Below, piece after piece: positions 22,583 through 33,897 of a DNA stretch of 64,000 nt. The stretch comes from Pseudorasbora parva. Taxonomy: Eukaryota; Chordata; Actinopteri; Cypriniformes; Gobionidae. The DNA lies in the NCBI RefSeq assembly GCF_024679245.1, contig NC_090179.1, forward strand, positions 288,501 to 352,500, written 5' to 3'. Position 1 is the stretch's first letter. Every line of letters starts with the position of its first letter. The notes beneath the pieces were generated by a model that was not told the origin of the DNA, made no database searches, and saw nothing but the letters and a program-made list of their open reading frames with translations. The position numbers and the translations under genes were made by a program.

Positions 22583-22800
22583 GTCTCGGTTACGTATGTA
22601 ACCCTCGTTCCCTGAAGAAGGGAACGGAGATGTACGTCGGAACTGAACTGACGAATTGGGATCTGACTTCCGAGACCTATCCACTTCGAGTGTATAAAAA
22701 CGAGCCAATCGGAGATTGGCATGTGATCGACACATTCCACGTTCCGCCCCGCAGTGCGGGTATAAATAAGGAAGTGGAATGGCAGATCAATGCTTTTTTC
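22583..22800 (+). repeat. DIRS inverted terminal repeat (coding 3' side)
   Basis: Starts GTCTCGGTTACGTATGTAAC and includes AACTGAACTGACGAATTGGG and GAGCCAATCGGAGATTGGC. Its inverse is at 28140-28333. It contains a TATAAATAAGG sequence (about 22761) that could be promoter-like. Confidence 0.85.
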
Positions 22801-22861
22801 TGCTGAGGAGCTGAATACGTGACTGGGCTCCTAGCGGAAGCACAGCACCTAGCGACGGTAC

Positions 22862-22975
22862 GTACGTCTCTGTTCCCTTTTTCAGGGAACAAGGGTAACA
22901 TACGTACCCGAGACGTTCCCTTTCAGTCAGTCACGTTGGACGTACGTCGGAACTGAACCAACGAATTGGGATCCC
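22862..22975 (+). repeat. DIRS internal complementary region
   Basis: Contains AACATACGTACCCGAGACGT, then TCCCTTTCAGTCAGTCACGT. This is the reverse complement of the sequence formed by joining the outer edge at 28333 (ACCGACTGAAAGGGAAC) to the outer edge at 22583 (GTCTCGGTTACGTATG). That relationship is the hallmark of the DIRS replication model, in which it templates circle closure. Confidence 0.8.
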
Positions 22976-23600
22976 TTTGGATAACGCCAGGATGCTGGCC
23001 CTTCCAGCGTCCTACTTGAGCACACTGGACCGTCTAGTATGGTACGGAAGTCAGGGCTCCAAGCAGGGAGGTCAGTCACTGCTGTTTCTGCAAGACTCAC
23101 TTAGAGTGACCATAGACCGCTGGGAAGCATGTCCCTCTCGGAAGAAGGTACGCTGTGGGGCCACGTCCTTCAGGGAAGGAGTGGTGGCGGAATACACATA
23201 AGGACTAACCTGGCAGGGTAGTGCAACATATGGCAGTCTCAGGGGTGGTTCCAACCTAATTGTAGGGGAGAAAGAACATGCCCAGAGACGACAGAGCAGG
23301 CTCTGTCAAGGGAAAGACACGGGGCTAGCCGTCAGGGTAGCTGGTACCGTGGAAGAATACACATATGGGGTTGCCGTGAGGGAAACGCTACATATGGGAC
23401 CCAGCCTACAACCACGTTCCACAAGCATACGGTAGCAGGCCTAGCGTAAAACGGTCCGCAGCATCTGACACCGCATGGGGTGACGGAGGAGCTCGACAGG
23501 GTTAGCCGGTTTCCCGGGGAACACAACTGGAGACAATAAACGCAGGTATCCGGCCCAGAGGGCGGGAGTGGCGTTGCAAGCCGACACTTAGAACGGGCAC

Positions 23601-24224
23601 TCAGCGCTCCTGGCCACCAGGGGCGAGGATGCGGGAAGATACTGGCTCTACACGGAGGCTATAAAATCTAGCGAACGTGTTAGGTGTCGCCCAGCCCGCA
23701 GCTCTACAAATGTCTGTCAGCGAGGCGCCTTGAGCCAGCGCCCAGGAGGATGCTACACTCCTAGTGAAGTGAGCTCGCAACCCGAACGGACAAGGCACGT
23801 CTTGGGACTGGTAAGCCAAGACAATAGCATCCACTATCCAGTGGGCTAACCTCTGCTTGGAGACAGCCTTTCCCTTCTGCTGGCCTCCGTAACAGACGAA
23901 GAGTTGCTCTGAGGTCCAAAAGCTTTGGGTCCGGTCAATGTAAGCGCGAAGAACGCGGACCGGACACAACAAAGCCAGGGCTGGGTCTGCCTCCTCCGAA
24001 GGCAGCGCTTGCAGGTTCACCACCTGATCCCGGAAGGGAGTGGTAGGAACCTTGGGCACGTATCCGGGCCTGGGTCTCAGGATAACGTGAGAGTTACCAG
24101 GCCCAAACTCTAGGCATGATTCGCTGACCGAAAGTGCGTGCAGGTCCCCTACCCTCTTGATAGAGGCCAATGCAGTCAGGAGCACTGTCTTCATTGACAA
24201 GATTTTAAGCTCAATTGACTTCAA
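23601..24224 (-). pseudogene. DIRS tyrosine recombinase, C-terminal part
   Basis: 207 codons. Catalytic-type residues are visible: Arg in ASIKRVGDLHAL (about residue 24), the H-x-x-R pair in LRAHFTRSVASSW, and Tyr in FARFYSL. The enzyme would integrate circular DNA without target duplication. Its N-terminal part is in a different frame upstream (24366-24640), so the gene is broken. Closely similar to the relic at 7399-8074. Confidence 0.85.
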
Positions 24225-24365
24225 AGGCTCGAAGGGAAGTGCTCTGAAGTGTTCTGAGCACTAGAGCTAAGTCCCAAGAGGGTATCCAGGCTGGACGATG
24301 AGGATTTAGTCTCCTCGCACCTGACGATTAGGTCATGCTTCCCCACGGACTTACCTTCAACTGCG

Positions 24366-25763
24366 TCATGGTACGTACACTTTGAGGGTGGAGGGAGACA
24401 GCCTTCGCTCCAACCCATGTTGCAGGAAGGAAAGCACGACACCAATCGAACAGCTCCGGGGGTCTTCCCGGCGGGAAGAACACCACTCAACGAACAGGTT
24501 CCACTTCAGTACATAGAGGCGCATCGTAGAGGGGGCTCTAGTTGAAGAGATGGTATCTACGACTGCTTGTGGTAGTCCATCTAGAACCTCCGCGTCCCGT
24601 CCAGGGACCAGACATGAAGATTCCAGAGGTCTGAACGTGGGTGTCATAGAGTGCCCCGTCCTTGAGAAAGAAGGTCCTTCCTCAGGGGAATGGGCCAAGG
24701 AGGGGCTGTCGCGAGGAGAGTAAGTTCTGGGAACCAGGTCCGGTTGGGCCAATATGGCGCAACTAGCAAGACCTGCTCCTCGTCCTCCCTGACTTTGCAC
24801 AGTGACTGTGCAAGAAGGCTCACTGGGGGAACGCACACTTGCGTAGGTCCCGGGGCCAGCTGTGCGCCAGTGCATCTGTGCCGAGGTTACAGTCCCAGTC
24901 AGGGAATAGTACCACTGGCAATGGTTCGAGTCCGGAGAGGCTAACAGGTCTACCTGTGCGGCTCCGAAATGGTCCCATATCAGCTGGACCGCCTGGGGGT
25001 GGAGTCGCAACTCTCCCGAAGGTGCTGGCTGCCGAGAGAGCTCTTTGGCTGTCTGGTTGAGCGCACCAGGGACATGAATGGCCCGAAGCGACCTCAGCTG
25101 CTTCTGACTCCACAGGAGCAGGTGGTGGGCGTGTTGGAACATGCGACGGAAGCGTAGACCACCCTGACGGTTGATGTACGCAATGGCCGCTGTACTGCTA
25201 GCAACTCGAGGCAATTGATATGCCAATGCAATTGAGGTTCCGTCCACAGACCCGCAACTGCATGCCCGTTGTACGTGGCCCCCCAGCCCGTGGATGAGGC
25301 ATCCGTGAACAGCACAGCATGCCTGGACACTTGTTCTAAGGGCACCCCGGCCCGGAGAAACATCGGTTCTGACCAAGGACTGAAGGTTTGGCGGCAGTAC
25401 GGAGTCACTGGGACCCAGTACTGGCCACTCTGCCACGCCCACCTCGGGACTCGGCCATGAAGCCAGTGTTGGATCGGTCTCATATGAAGCAATCCGAGCG
25501 GCGTCACAGCGGCTGCAGATGCCATATGCTCCAGGAGCCTCTGAAAAAGTTTCAGTGGGACCGCAGTTCTGCCTTTGAACATATTCAAGCAGTTCAACAC
25601 CGACCTGACTCGCTCCTCCGTGAGATGCGCAGTCTGGTTGGCCGAATCCAGCTCCATACCGAGGTAAGAGATTCTCTGAGTAGGACAGAGCTTGCTCTTC
25701 TCTCGGTTGACCCGAAGGCCTAACAGGCTGAGGTGACTGAGCACCATGTCCCTGTGTTCGCAC
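24366..25763 (-). pseudogene. DIRS RNase H and recombinase N-terminal region, frameshifted
   Basis: The frame contains STAAIAYINRQGGLRFRRM, HVPGALNQTAKELSRQ and VQLIWDHFGAAQVDLLASPD, the RNase H and connection region of DIRS elements. Near its end come VVDTISSTRAPSTMRLYVLK and GVVLSFLQHGLERRLSPSTL, the N-terminal SAM-like part of the recombinase. It overlaps the reverse transcriptase frame by about 670 bp only because a frameshift separates the two; part of the connecting sequence lies in yet another frame (25113-24644). Confidence 0.8.
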
Positions 25764-26371
25764 AACTGCTCCTGAGACTGGGCGAGAATGAGCCAGTCGT
25801 CGAGATAGTTGAGAATGCGAACGCCGCGTTCTCGGAGTGGAACAGTGGCTGCCTCCGCGATCTTCGTAAAGACACGAGGTGACAGGGACAGCCGGAAGGG
25901 CAGGACCTTGTACTGGTATGCCCTTCTCTCAAACGCAAAGCATAGGAACAGTCTGTGTCGAGGGAGAATAGAGACATGAAAGTACGCATCCTTTAGGTCG
26001 ATCGCTGTGAACCAATCCTGGGGACAGATGCATTGAAAAATGCGTTTCTGCGTTAACATCCGGAACGGGAGCTTGTGCAGGGCCCGATTCAGGACACGCA
26101 GGTCCAGGATTGGCCGTAGCCCACCCCCTTTCTTGGGCACGATGAAGTAGGGACTGTAGAACCCTGTCTTCATCTCGGCTGGAGGAACCGGCTCGATCGC
26201 GTCCTTCGCCAGTAGGACCTCGATCTCTGACTGCAAGACTTGAGCGTCGAGCTTCGAACTGAAGTGAAGAGGACGCCCTTGTACTTGGGTGGCCGGCGAG
26301 CGAGCTGAATCGTGTAGCCGAATCTGATGGTACGGATGAGCCAACGGGACGGTCGAGGGAGCTGTAGCCAC
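25094..26371 (-). pseudogene. DIRS reverse transcriptase and start of RNase H
   Basis: 425 codons. The RT blocks are intact: PYFIVPKKGGGLRPILDLRV, FTAIDLKDAYFHV, VLPFRLSLSPRVFTK and the catalytic LNYLDDWLI. RNase H starts with VLFTDASSTGWGA and is then lost by frameshift near 25170. As a domain it synthesises cDNA from the element RNA. This copy is unlikely to be functional because the downstream domains are out of frame. Confidence 0.88.
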
Positions 26372-26858
26372 GCTCCCAGGGACCGTACCAGCGGGACCAA
26401 CGGCACCACAGACATGCCCGGGGTGGGGCAGCGCAACGGAGTGCTCTGGCTCGACTCGGGAGGCCCAGAGGGGGCCCGGAGTGTCACGCGACTACTCCTG
26501 GTATGGGCAGGGAGTGGGTGAGAAGGCCCAGAGGCGTCCTCGAAGCCCACATTTGGCTGCTCGCTGCCTGGAGGCAGAGAGGTGGGATGCTCAGACCCGA
26601 CTCGGGAGGCCCATGGGCGGCCCGGAGGGTTGTCCGAGTACTCCAGGTTGGGGCAGAGTGTGGGTGAGAAGGCCCGGAGGCGGTCTCGATGCCCACACTA
26701 CTGCCCCCTGGCGAGGGAGGGGAGGAAAGAAGCAGCAAGGCTCAGGGGCATCGCACACTTCCAACCTGGCTCTCTTGGGGTCCAGAGAGAGAGGAAACTG
26801 CTGTTGAAATGTGGGTACCGCTGGACTCCGGAGAGCCAGTGGCAGAAACGTTAACCAG

Positions 26859-27230
26859 TCAGGGGGGATGGGGGAGGGATGCAAATATCACCTCCCTCCG
26901 AGCAGCTCCTGTTCTCCCCAGCCTGTCCGTCTCAGGGCCGCGTCCCCTTGCGCTTGCCTGCAGATTAGCGGGACCCTGGACGGGTTGGGCTCCTCCCTCG
27001 CATCCGGCACCCTGCTCCTCCAGTGGAGGCTGCTGCTCGGCTCTAGCAGGGTGGAGGCGGACGCAGGAGGGGATGCGCTCGGCGACAAGCCGGCAGAGGA
27101 ACCGCGACCGACGACCGAGCAGCTGGTCGTCGGCACCCTGGTGCAACGCCTCCGTCTGCTTCTGGGCCACCAAGAACTGCTGGGCAAAGTTCTCGATGGC
27201 GTCTTTCTCTTTTAGGATCAGCGATTCCAT
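26859..27230 (-). pseudogene. DIRS gag-like fragment
   Basis: 123 codons beginning MESLILKEKDAIENFAQQFL, hydrophilic and Arg/Glu rich, upstream of the RT in the usual gag position. No zinc knuckle is seen. Sequence between 26372 and 26858 is open only in short pieces. The assignment rests mainly on position. Confidence 0.5.
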
Positions 27231-28139
27231 CTCTAACTACAAGCAGGCATGCAAGACAGTGAACGTGGCCGTCAGAGCAGCACACAGCGCACTGAACGCT
27301 CAAGCCTCTATGAAGAAGGCAAGGCGAACAATGGCCTGACGTGGTCATGTTCTCATGAGAGAATCCGTACCACCCACGAACTGAGTCTCAGCATGCTTTT
27401 GATGCGACAGAGGAGTGGGGGCCTGAAGGGATTTACCCGGCGGGGAATTCCCACTGTAATCCTCAGGCCACCAGCGCTTATCAGCCAAAGTAGCCCTTTT
27501 GCAGTAACACCAGAAAATGAACTAGATCGGGGAATAGGCGAAGGGACTCGACCCCATCTGAGGTTTCATAGTCTCGACTGCGCATCTAGAGCGCCGACTG
27601 ACGCGCGCCGGTTGCTGTGACAACCACCGTCAGCCGGCCGCTCGACGGCACGCGGCGCGCTGAACACTCAAGCCTTTTATGAGAAGGGTGAGACGAACAA
27701 CGCGCCGACGTGACCATGTTCTGCGAGAACATGAATCACCCACGATCGCAATCTCACATGCGATCGTGGCCGTCAACGAGGACAGGAAGCAGTTGCATTC
27801 CAGGAATACATGGTTTGAATGACATCTTGAAAAAGACGCAAGGTCAAACCGTGTTGCTCTTTTAGAATGGAAAAACTGCTCTTTTAAATGTGCTGAAGCA
27901 CTCAGGGAGACGACCGCGGCCAGCACACAGTCCACAGTGCAAGCCTGTGTGTGGCACTCAAGTTTGGGAAAAATGCCCAGCGAACCAACAAAAAGCTCTT
28001 TTTTGAATGTAAGCAACTGCAACTGTCGACCACTCGCTGAAGCGCCGTTTTACCCGCACTGGCAGTTCTCCTTCTCTCACGAGACTCAATTTAAACACTC
28101 TTCGTGGAAACAGCAAACACTACTGTTCGGCTCCGAAGT

Positions 28140-28333
28140 TGAAAGCATTGATCTGCCATTCCACTTCCTTATTTATACACGCGCTGCGGGGCGGAGCGTG
28201 GAATGTGTGGATCACATGCCAATCTCTGATTGGCTCGTTTTTATACACTCGAAGTGGATAGGTCTCTGAAGTCAGATCCCAATTCGTCGGTTCAGTTCCG
28301 ATGTACGTGGAACGTGACCGACTGAAAGGGAAC
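28140..28333 (+). repeat. DIRS inverted terminal repeat (coding 5' side)
   Basis: The inverse of 22583-22800 with scattered differences. Ends in ACCGACTGAAAGGGAAC at 28333, after which the sequence becomes unrelated. Confidence 0.85.
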
Positions 28334-29381
28334 ATAAAGTTACATGCCGAAACGTCAGACCTCATTTAATCCGGAATGGTTGTGAAGTGGACGTTAGTAG
28401 ACAAGAGAAAGCCGCCATGCCATGCCAGCACGGAAAAACATAAAAATAACCGAGCTGCAGGTACGGCTTTCCTCTGGTCAATGTAAGAAAGTTCGTGGAA
28501 CAAGGAGGAATTAGACGGGGTCGGCGTGACTGGGACTCTGGGAGTGTTTATTCAGAACTGTCCTTGTACAAACTAAATACGGTCGCACTCACGTCGCACT
28601 CAACAACTCAGTTAAACTTGTTCACAGCATCTTTCTCCAACTCTCCGTTTTCATGCAGACCTAGCTAAACCACGCCCCCTCTGTGTAACACACGCCCCTC
28701 CTCCTAAACCACGCCCCCTCTGTGTAACCCACGCCCCTCCTCCTAAACCATGCCCCCTCCACCACAGTGTTGGTTCACTGCAGAGCTTTGTAACTTCATA
28801 AAGTCAAGCATCACCAGTCATACTGTATAACAAATACAGGGATAGTTCACCCAAAAATTTAAATTCTGCCATAATTTACTCAAGTTGTTCCAAACCTGTA
28901 TGATTTTCTTTCTTCTGCTGAACACAAAAGAATATATTTTGAAGAAAGTTTGTAACAAAGCAGACAGAGCAAATATTGACTACCGTAGTTTTTCTTTCCC
29001 TACTATGGTAGTCAATGGTTGCTTCTGCTTCTGCTTGCTGAAATGTGTATTTATTTATTTTTCGCATACATTATTTGTTTATTTATGTATTTCTGTTATT
29101 TCCAGAAATCCAGAAATGTTAGGCCTATGTTTTAAGGCACTGTTCATTTGCATGACAGGTTATTCTCAGTGGTCAGTTTTTGAAACATCACAATGTCTTG
29201 AATAAATAAAAAATAAAACTTTTTTTTTTAGTAGATCAAACTGTGGAAATGAATAGAGTTGGCTATTTCAGAATCCCTGTATCATGATACCATCGATATG
29301 ATGGACAAACTTGTATTGTAGTTACGAGTAGCCTACACCATGTCCTATGCATTTATTCTTGCCTTACTATAGGCCGCGAAG
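28334..29381. other. No gene seen; small tandem repeat and MITE fragment
   Basis: 28670-28760 holds a roughly 41-bp unit (AAACCACGCCCCCTCTGTGT plus AACACACGCCCCTCCTCCT) repeated just over twice. 28838-28950 is a fragment of the GTTCACCC-type repeat (GATAGTTCACCCAAAAATTT). The rest is AT-rich. Confidence 0.5.
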
Positions 29382-29418
29382 TGTCCTCCTTTTTGGTGTT
29401 ATGGAAATGGCCACCCTA

Positions 29419-31262
29419 TATATATCGTAATATGCAAACTTTGCGCGAGAGTTATGCCGATGAAGAATCTCAAACGTCAGTCACTTATTCACTACAGAAG
29501 GTGAAAGTAAAAACTAACCGAGTTCATGCATTCTGATGCTGAGTTAACGGCGCATATTCTCTTAGAGATGAGACTAATCAGATTTATGTTTTTAATATTT
29601 CGCTTGTGGCCCGTTGTGAAAAAATATAATTTTTCAGAGTAAACTATCTAACTAATCTTCATATCATCGCAGCGCTTGGGTTATGCGCTGTGAAATATTG
29701 CAGCGCGTATGAATTGTAATATTAATTTAATAATAAAAGTAGCCTAATAATGGCCCAATGTTCAACGTCCCGGAGCTTTACTGTAATGTCCGAGTGTCTC
29801 CAGTCTCATGGTGCTTCTCAGCATCTGTTTTCAGTCGGCGCAAACAAGAACAATTCTGTCTCATGATGAGGTGTTCAGTCAAGAATAACTTAAAGGGGAT
29901 GGTGTTTACTAGATGTGAGGAAATCTCAGATTCATTGAGGAAAAATCGGGAGCGTGTTGCTTGAATGGTGGGATCATTGATATTCTCAGAGAAAAAAACA
30001 CAGCAATAAAAGAGTACAAGGACAAACTTTGACAAGCGCGTTTACATTTCTGAGTGCTGAGACTCTCTCGTCCGGCTCACACTAAATTATTTTTACTATT
30101 ATAAAGAAAATGCTGTTGTGGACATGATGGACAAGCCCCAAACCTAATGTCGCCCTTGTGTGTAATGTTAAAACGCTCCAAATACATTACCAGTAAAAAA
30201 TTAAAGTCCTCCATTTGAACAATATCACACAAGCAAGAATGCTGTTGTTCTGCATATTCGGCAGAACTGCGAGTGCTTTATTAAACAAGGGATAAATATT
30301 GAAGAGCTTACGTCACTGACGGTCGTTTGTGTGTTTCGTCTCGAAGCAGAAGGTTTGTGGAGAGCGGCTCACAGAGCTCTTCATTCACTGCACACACTGT
30401 AAAAACACACACGTTAAAGGGGTGATGTAGGATATGCCCGAGATTACAGACAAACTATTTTATCCAGCGTGCGAAACTATAAAGGACACCATTAACTAAC
30501 AATGGTAGTTTGAGTGAAAAACATGTTTCAGAACTGGCTCGGCTCTACGGCGACTGAAGACTGGAAAAGCTTACATTTTTAAAGTTCACTCAATGTTTTT
30601 TAATATCTTAAAAATATTAATAAAATAATAATTATTTAATATCAGTAAAATAAGAACCCCACACACTCGAGTATTGTCGAGTGTTTACACATACCTATAT
30701 TGAGTTTTTTTTACAAAAAACTATTTAGTTATATGAACAAAATAAATTCAAGTAAAGATGACAAAATGTCTTTGATTAAATACAAACTATTTGAACTTGT
30801 CACTCTTACCTAATATTTATGTTGTTAAATGAACTTTTTGCTCTACAAGAGTAAGAGCAAAAATATTAAATAACAATAAACATATTTTAGAAACAAAATG
30901 CAAAAATAACTCTTTGGACAAACCCAATTTAATTGAGGGCAGGAATTCCACCCAATAATGTGTAGATGAGTGCTACTCTTCTGCATAATGGTAACCACAA
31001 AATTACAGAAACTCCTCTAAATGTCCAACATAACTGATCATCAAATACTACAATAAAATTCCCTTTACTGAAAAACACATAAAATAAGACTTTAATCTCT
31101 AAATGTTCTCTCATAATATAGTCCCTTGCAGAGCATGCTGAGAACTGCAGATCCACAGCCCATTTTTTTTTCATTTCACTCAGCAATGTTAAATATCTCG
31201 AATAAACACTAAAGTGAAGCTGTCAATACTCATTTTTACTAGAAACAACTCAATACATTTAA
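29419..31262. other. No coding gene seen; one possible untranslated exon
   Basis: On the minus strand, around 30395-30310, a stretch GAGCTCTGTGAGCCGCTCTC is followed by GTCAGTGAC|GTAAGC, a plausible donor. This could be a non-coding first exon, but nothing else supports it. The remainder is AT-rich. Confidence 0.3.
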
Positions 31263-32796
31263 CAGGGTATATGCAGGAATCCTGAAGTTAATTTCAATAC
31301 CTTTTTAAGACTTTTTAAAGACCTTCTCAAAAAAGACCTTATCGCACTTCAAGTTCTAATCAGCAACAAAATTTTAATAAACAGTTGTAGTCGAATGTAG
31401 ACTTAAAATCTCTATCGTTGGCCAATTTTGTATAGTTTATATTGCTTATCTGTTTCGCAACGTATGGAGGGCGACACATCACCTAACTGCGCATTTCGCA
31501 AAATACATGACGTCATCCGTAGACGGCGCTCGCCAGGGATGGAGATTAACTTTTTTCAAAGTCTACCACTCCATGTTTTTACCAGACACTTTTTTATTTT
31601 TAACAAATGAATACTACAAGCTCTACAATACTTAAGCAGTTTATTTAATCTCAAGTCTCAATGAAATACTGACATTTTCACAATGATTTGTGGTCTTTTA
31701 TGGCTTCCAGTTTTATGGTTTTTAGTCCCAAGAATGAAACTATTCGTTTTGGCATTTTTGAAGCGTGTTGACAACACACTGAGCAGAACATTGTCAATAG
31801 GGACGCTCCGAAATCAATTCTTGGCCGAAACCAAAAAAGAAGAAACCAAAACCGAAAACCGAAAAATAAAATTCAAACTAGAATGTTTAACTCGACCTCA
31901 CTCATGTGTACATTAAATAATGATGTACAGGCCTACTGGCCTGCAGAAAGGTGCAGAAATTGAATAAAGTAATCAAATGTAAAATAACTGCATATTTAAC
32001 TGTTTAAATGAAAGATTAATCCTTATTAAACTTACAAAAGCTAATCAATCAAGAGCAGTGTTTAATGTCAAACTAAATATAAGGACATCCCTCAGGCAGC
32101 AGTAAAGGCTACTGCGCCTTTAAGACCTGAGGCAGGGATATGCTCGTCTTTCTCGACTGTGCACACTATACAGTTCACTAAAGGCATATTCAGACTGTCT
32201 GCTAGGATACTCATCAAGATGGACATGTTGACATACTTCTTGTGTGAGCTTGTCCATTTAAGCGCAAGACTTGAAAGAGAACTCAATATTTGCACACTGT
32301 GAGACGAGTGCGTGCTCTCGGATGATGCACAGTGTCAGATCTTCTCTCAGCGCGCGCGAGTCTAACGGCGTGTCTTCACGCGAGTGATGGCGGAGAAAAC
32401 GACTGGTCATCTGCGCACATACAGCACTCGCATGCATTGAACAAAGTTTACAAAGAGTTGAAACAGTTCGGTAGGTGAAGCGAGTTTACCCCCCACAACT
32501 CTAAATCAGCCGCATTTGGCTGGTGGCGGTGCTAATGTCCATCCCTGGCGCGCGCACTCCGAACCGATCTCAGATTGAGAGCCCCGTTGTTTTTTAATAC
32601 TTATGGGGATGAAAATAAATATATTCATAAATACTTTTTGAGTCAAACTCTTTTGACAAAGCTTGAACAAAATACCTTCAAAATTTAAGACTTTATAAAG
32701 CCGTGATAAGACTTTTTAATACTTTATAAGGGTCTTAATTTTCCCAAAATTGATTTATCACCTTTTAAGACTTTTCAAGACCCCGCGGATACCCTG
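31263..32796. mobile_element. hAT-like element with CAGGGTAT termini
   Basis: The left end CAGGGTATATGCAGGAATCC and the inverse right end, GACCCCGCGGATACCCTG, bound sequence rich in the same TTTTAAGACTTTT motif near both ends. TTTAA flanks both ends. No transposase is visible. Confidence 0.65.
31534..32547. mobile_element. Second hAT-like element nested in the first
   Basis: The left end CAGGGATGGAGATTAAC and the inverse right end, GCTAATGTCCATCCCTG, are inverse. Flanking octamers are GCGCTCGC (31526-31533) and GCGCGCGC (32548-32555), 7 of 8 identical, consistent with an 8-bp target duplication. No intact ORF. Confidence 0.7.
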
Positions 32797-33119
32797 TTTA
32801 AGTTCATGTAGTTACACAAGTTTTTTTAAGTTATGTGAACAAGGCTGATTTGAGTGCAACTAACAACAGTGTTTTAAGATGATTGGCGAGAGAAAGCACA
32901 AATGCTTTGATCTTCCTAAAATATTGATTTTCTGCCGTTTTTAAAGTCTTTTTCTGTAAAAATATGGAAATATGTGTGGTATTTCCAGTAAAAATAAACT
33001 TCACTGTGAAAAAACACAGTGATAGTTAAAGGAAACTAGTTTCAATACAAATGATCACATGATACCAGAGGCTGAAATACAAAGATAGCAGACAATATAA
33101 ACTCACTGAGGAGAGGATC

Positions 33120-33440
33120 TTACCTGGAAACAAACTACAAGACAGATGATGATGTTTATGAGCCGAACTTATCGCTATCAAATAAAAAAAGTGGTTCCGA
33201 CAAGGACCTGAAGGAAACATCCAAAGCTGCATTTACCGATTCCACTTTAATTACTTCTACACTGTTCCTCATAAACAAGCACTAGAGAGTCAAGCTGAAC
33301 AACATGTGCTGACGTTTGACTAAAGGCTGAACACAATCATTCACACAGAGACGACATGATCTTACCGGGAATCAGACTGAAGACGCTGCTCATCAGAAGA
33401 TGGGGGTGTTTATGAGCTGCTCAGAGCTCTTTTATAGCCT
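33120..33440 (-). promoter_or_regulatory. Possible TATA promoter with duplicated short first exons
   Basis: Minus strand. CTATAAAAG (33437-33429) is followed about 35 bp later by an ATG at 33393-33391 encoding MSSVFSLIP, then a donor CCCG|GTAAGATC at 33365. A second stretch ending at 33124 (CTCATAAACATCATCATCTG ... TTTCCAG|GTAAGATC) is similar to the first (CTCATAAACACCCCCATCTTC ... ATTCCCG|GTAAGATC). This suggests a duplicated first exon of a minus-strand gene whose body I could not find. The GPCR at 19525 is a remote candidate. Confidence 0.35.
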
Positions 33441-33897
33441 GAATTAACTCCAGAATCATCAAGCAAAGATGCATTAAACATCATTTACACTTAATGCACA
33501 TGCAACCACATCTGCAATCAGCAAACAAAACCAAACATCAGAACAGAAAAACACTTAGTGTTATAGAGAGGAAATACAGTGATATAATACTGAGATCATA
33601 CTGAAAGTTTATCAAATTAGGATTATGACGTGAGAGCAAAATAAATGCTCCATGTTTGATTCCAGACACTGCTGTTTGCCACATCGATCCGTCAGTAAAC
33701 TTTGAGTTAGTTTGATTCTGCACTACGCTTTAATAATGTTCTGATTATAATTATTGACACTCGATGTAGTGATAAATGTAAAGTATACTGACTGTATCGA
33801 CACGAGAAATGAGCATTTCTGTTAAAGATTTACAATCATTACAACATATGCGTTCCAAATTGGAGAAAACCTGATTCATGGTTAAATACAGTGAATA

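Larger units (their letters stand above)
22583..28333 (-). mobile_element. DIRS-type tyrosine-recombinase retrotransposon, nearly full length
   Basis: About 5.75 kb, coding on the minus strand in the order gag-like (27230-26859), reverse transcriptase (26371-25094), RNase H and recombinase N-part (25763-24366), recombinase C-part (24224-23601). The ends are inverted: 22583-22800 is the inverse of 28140-28333 (shared ATTCCACTTCCTTATTTATA and CGAATTGGGATCTGACTTC forms). An internal complementary region at 22862-22975 matches the joined outer ends. Frame changes between blocks imply a dead copy. No target duplication is apparent, as expected for this class. Confidence 0.9.
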
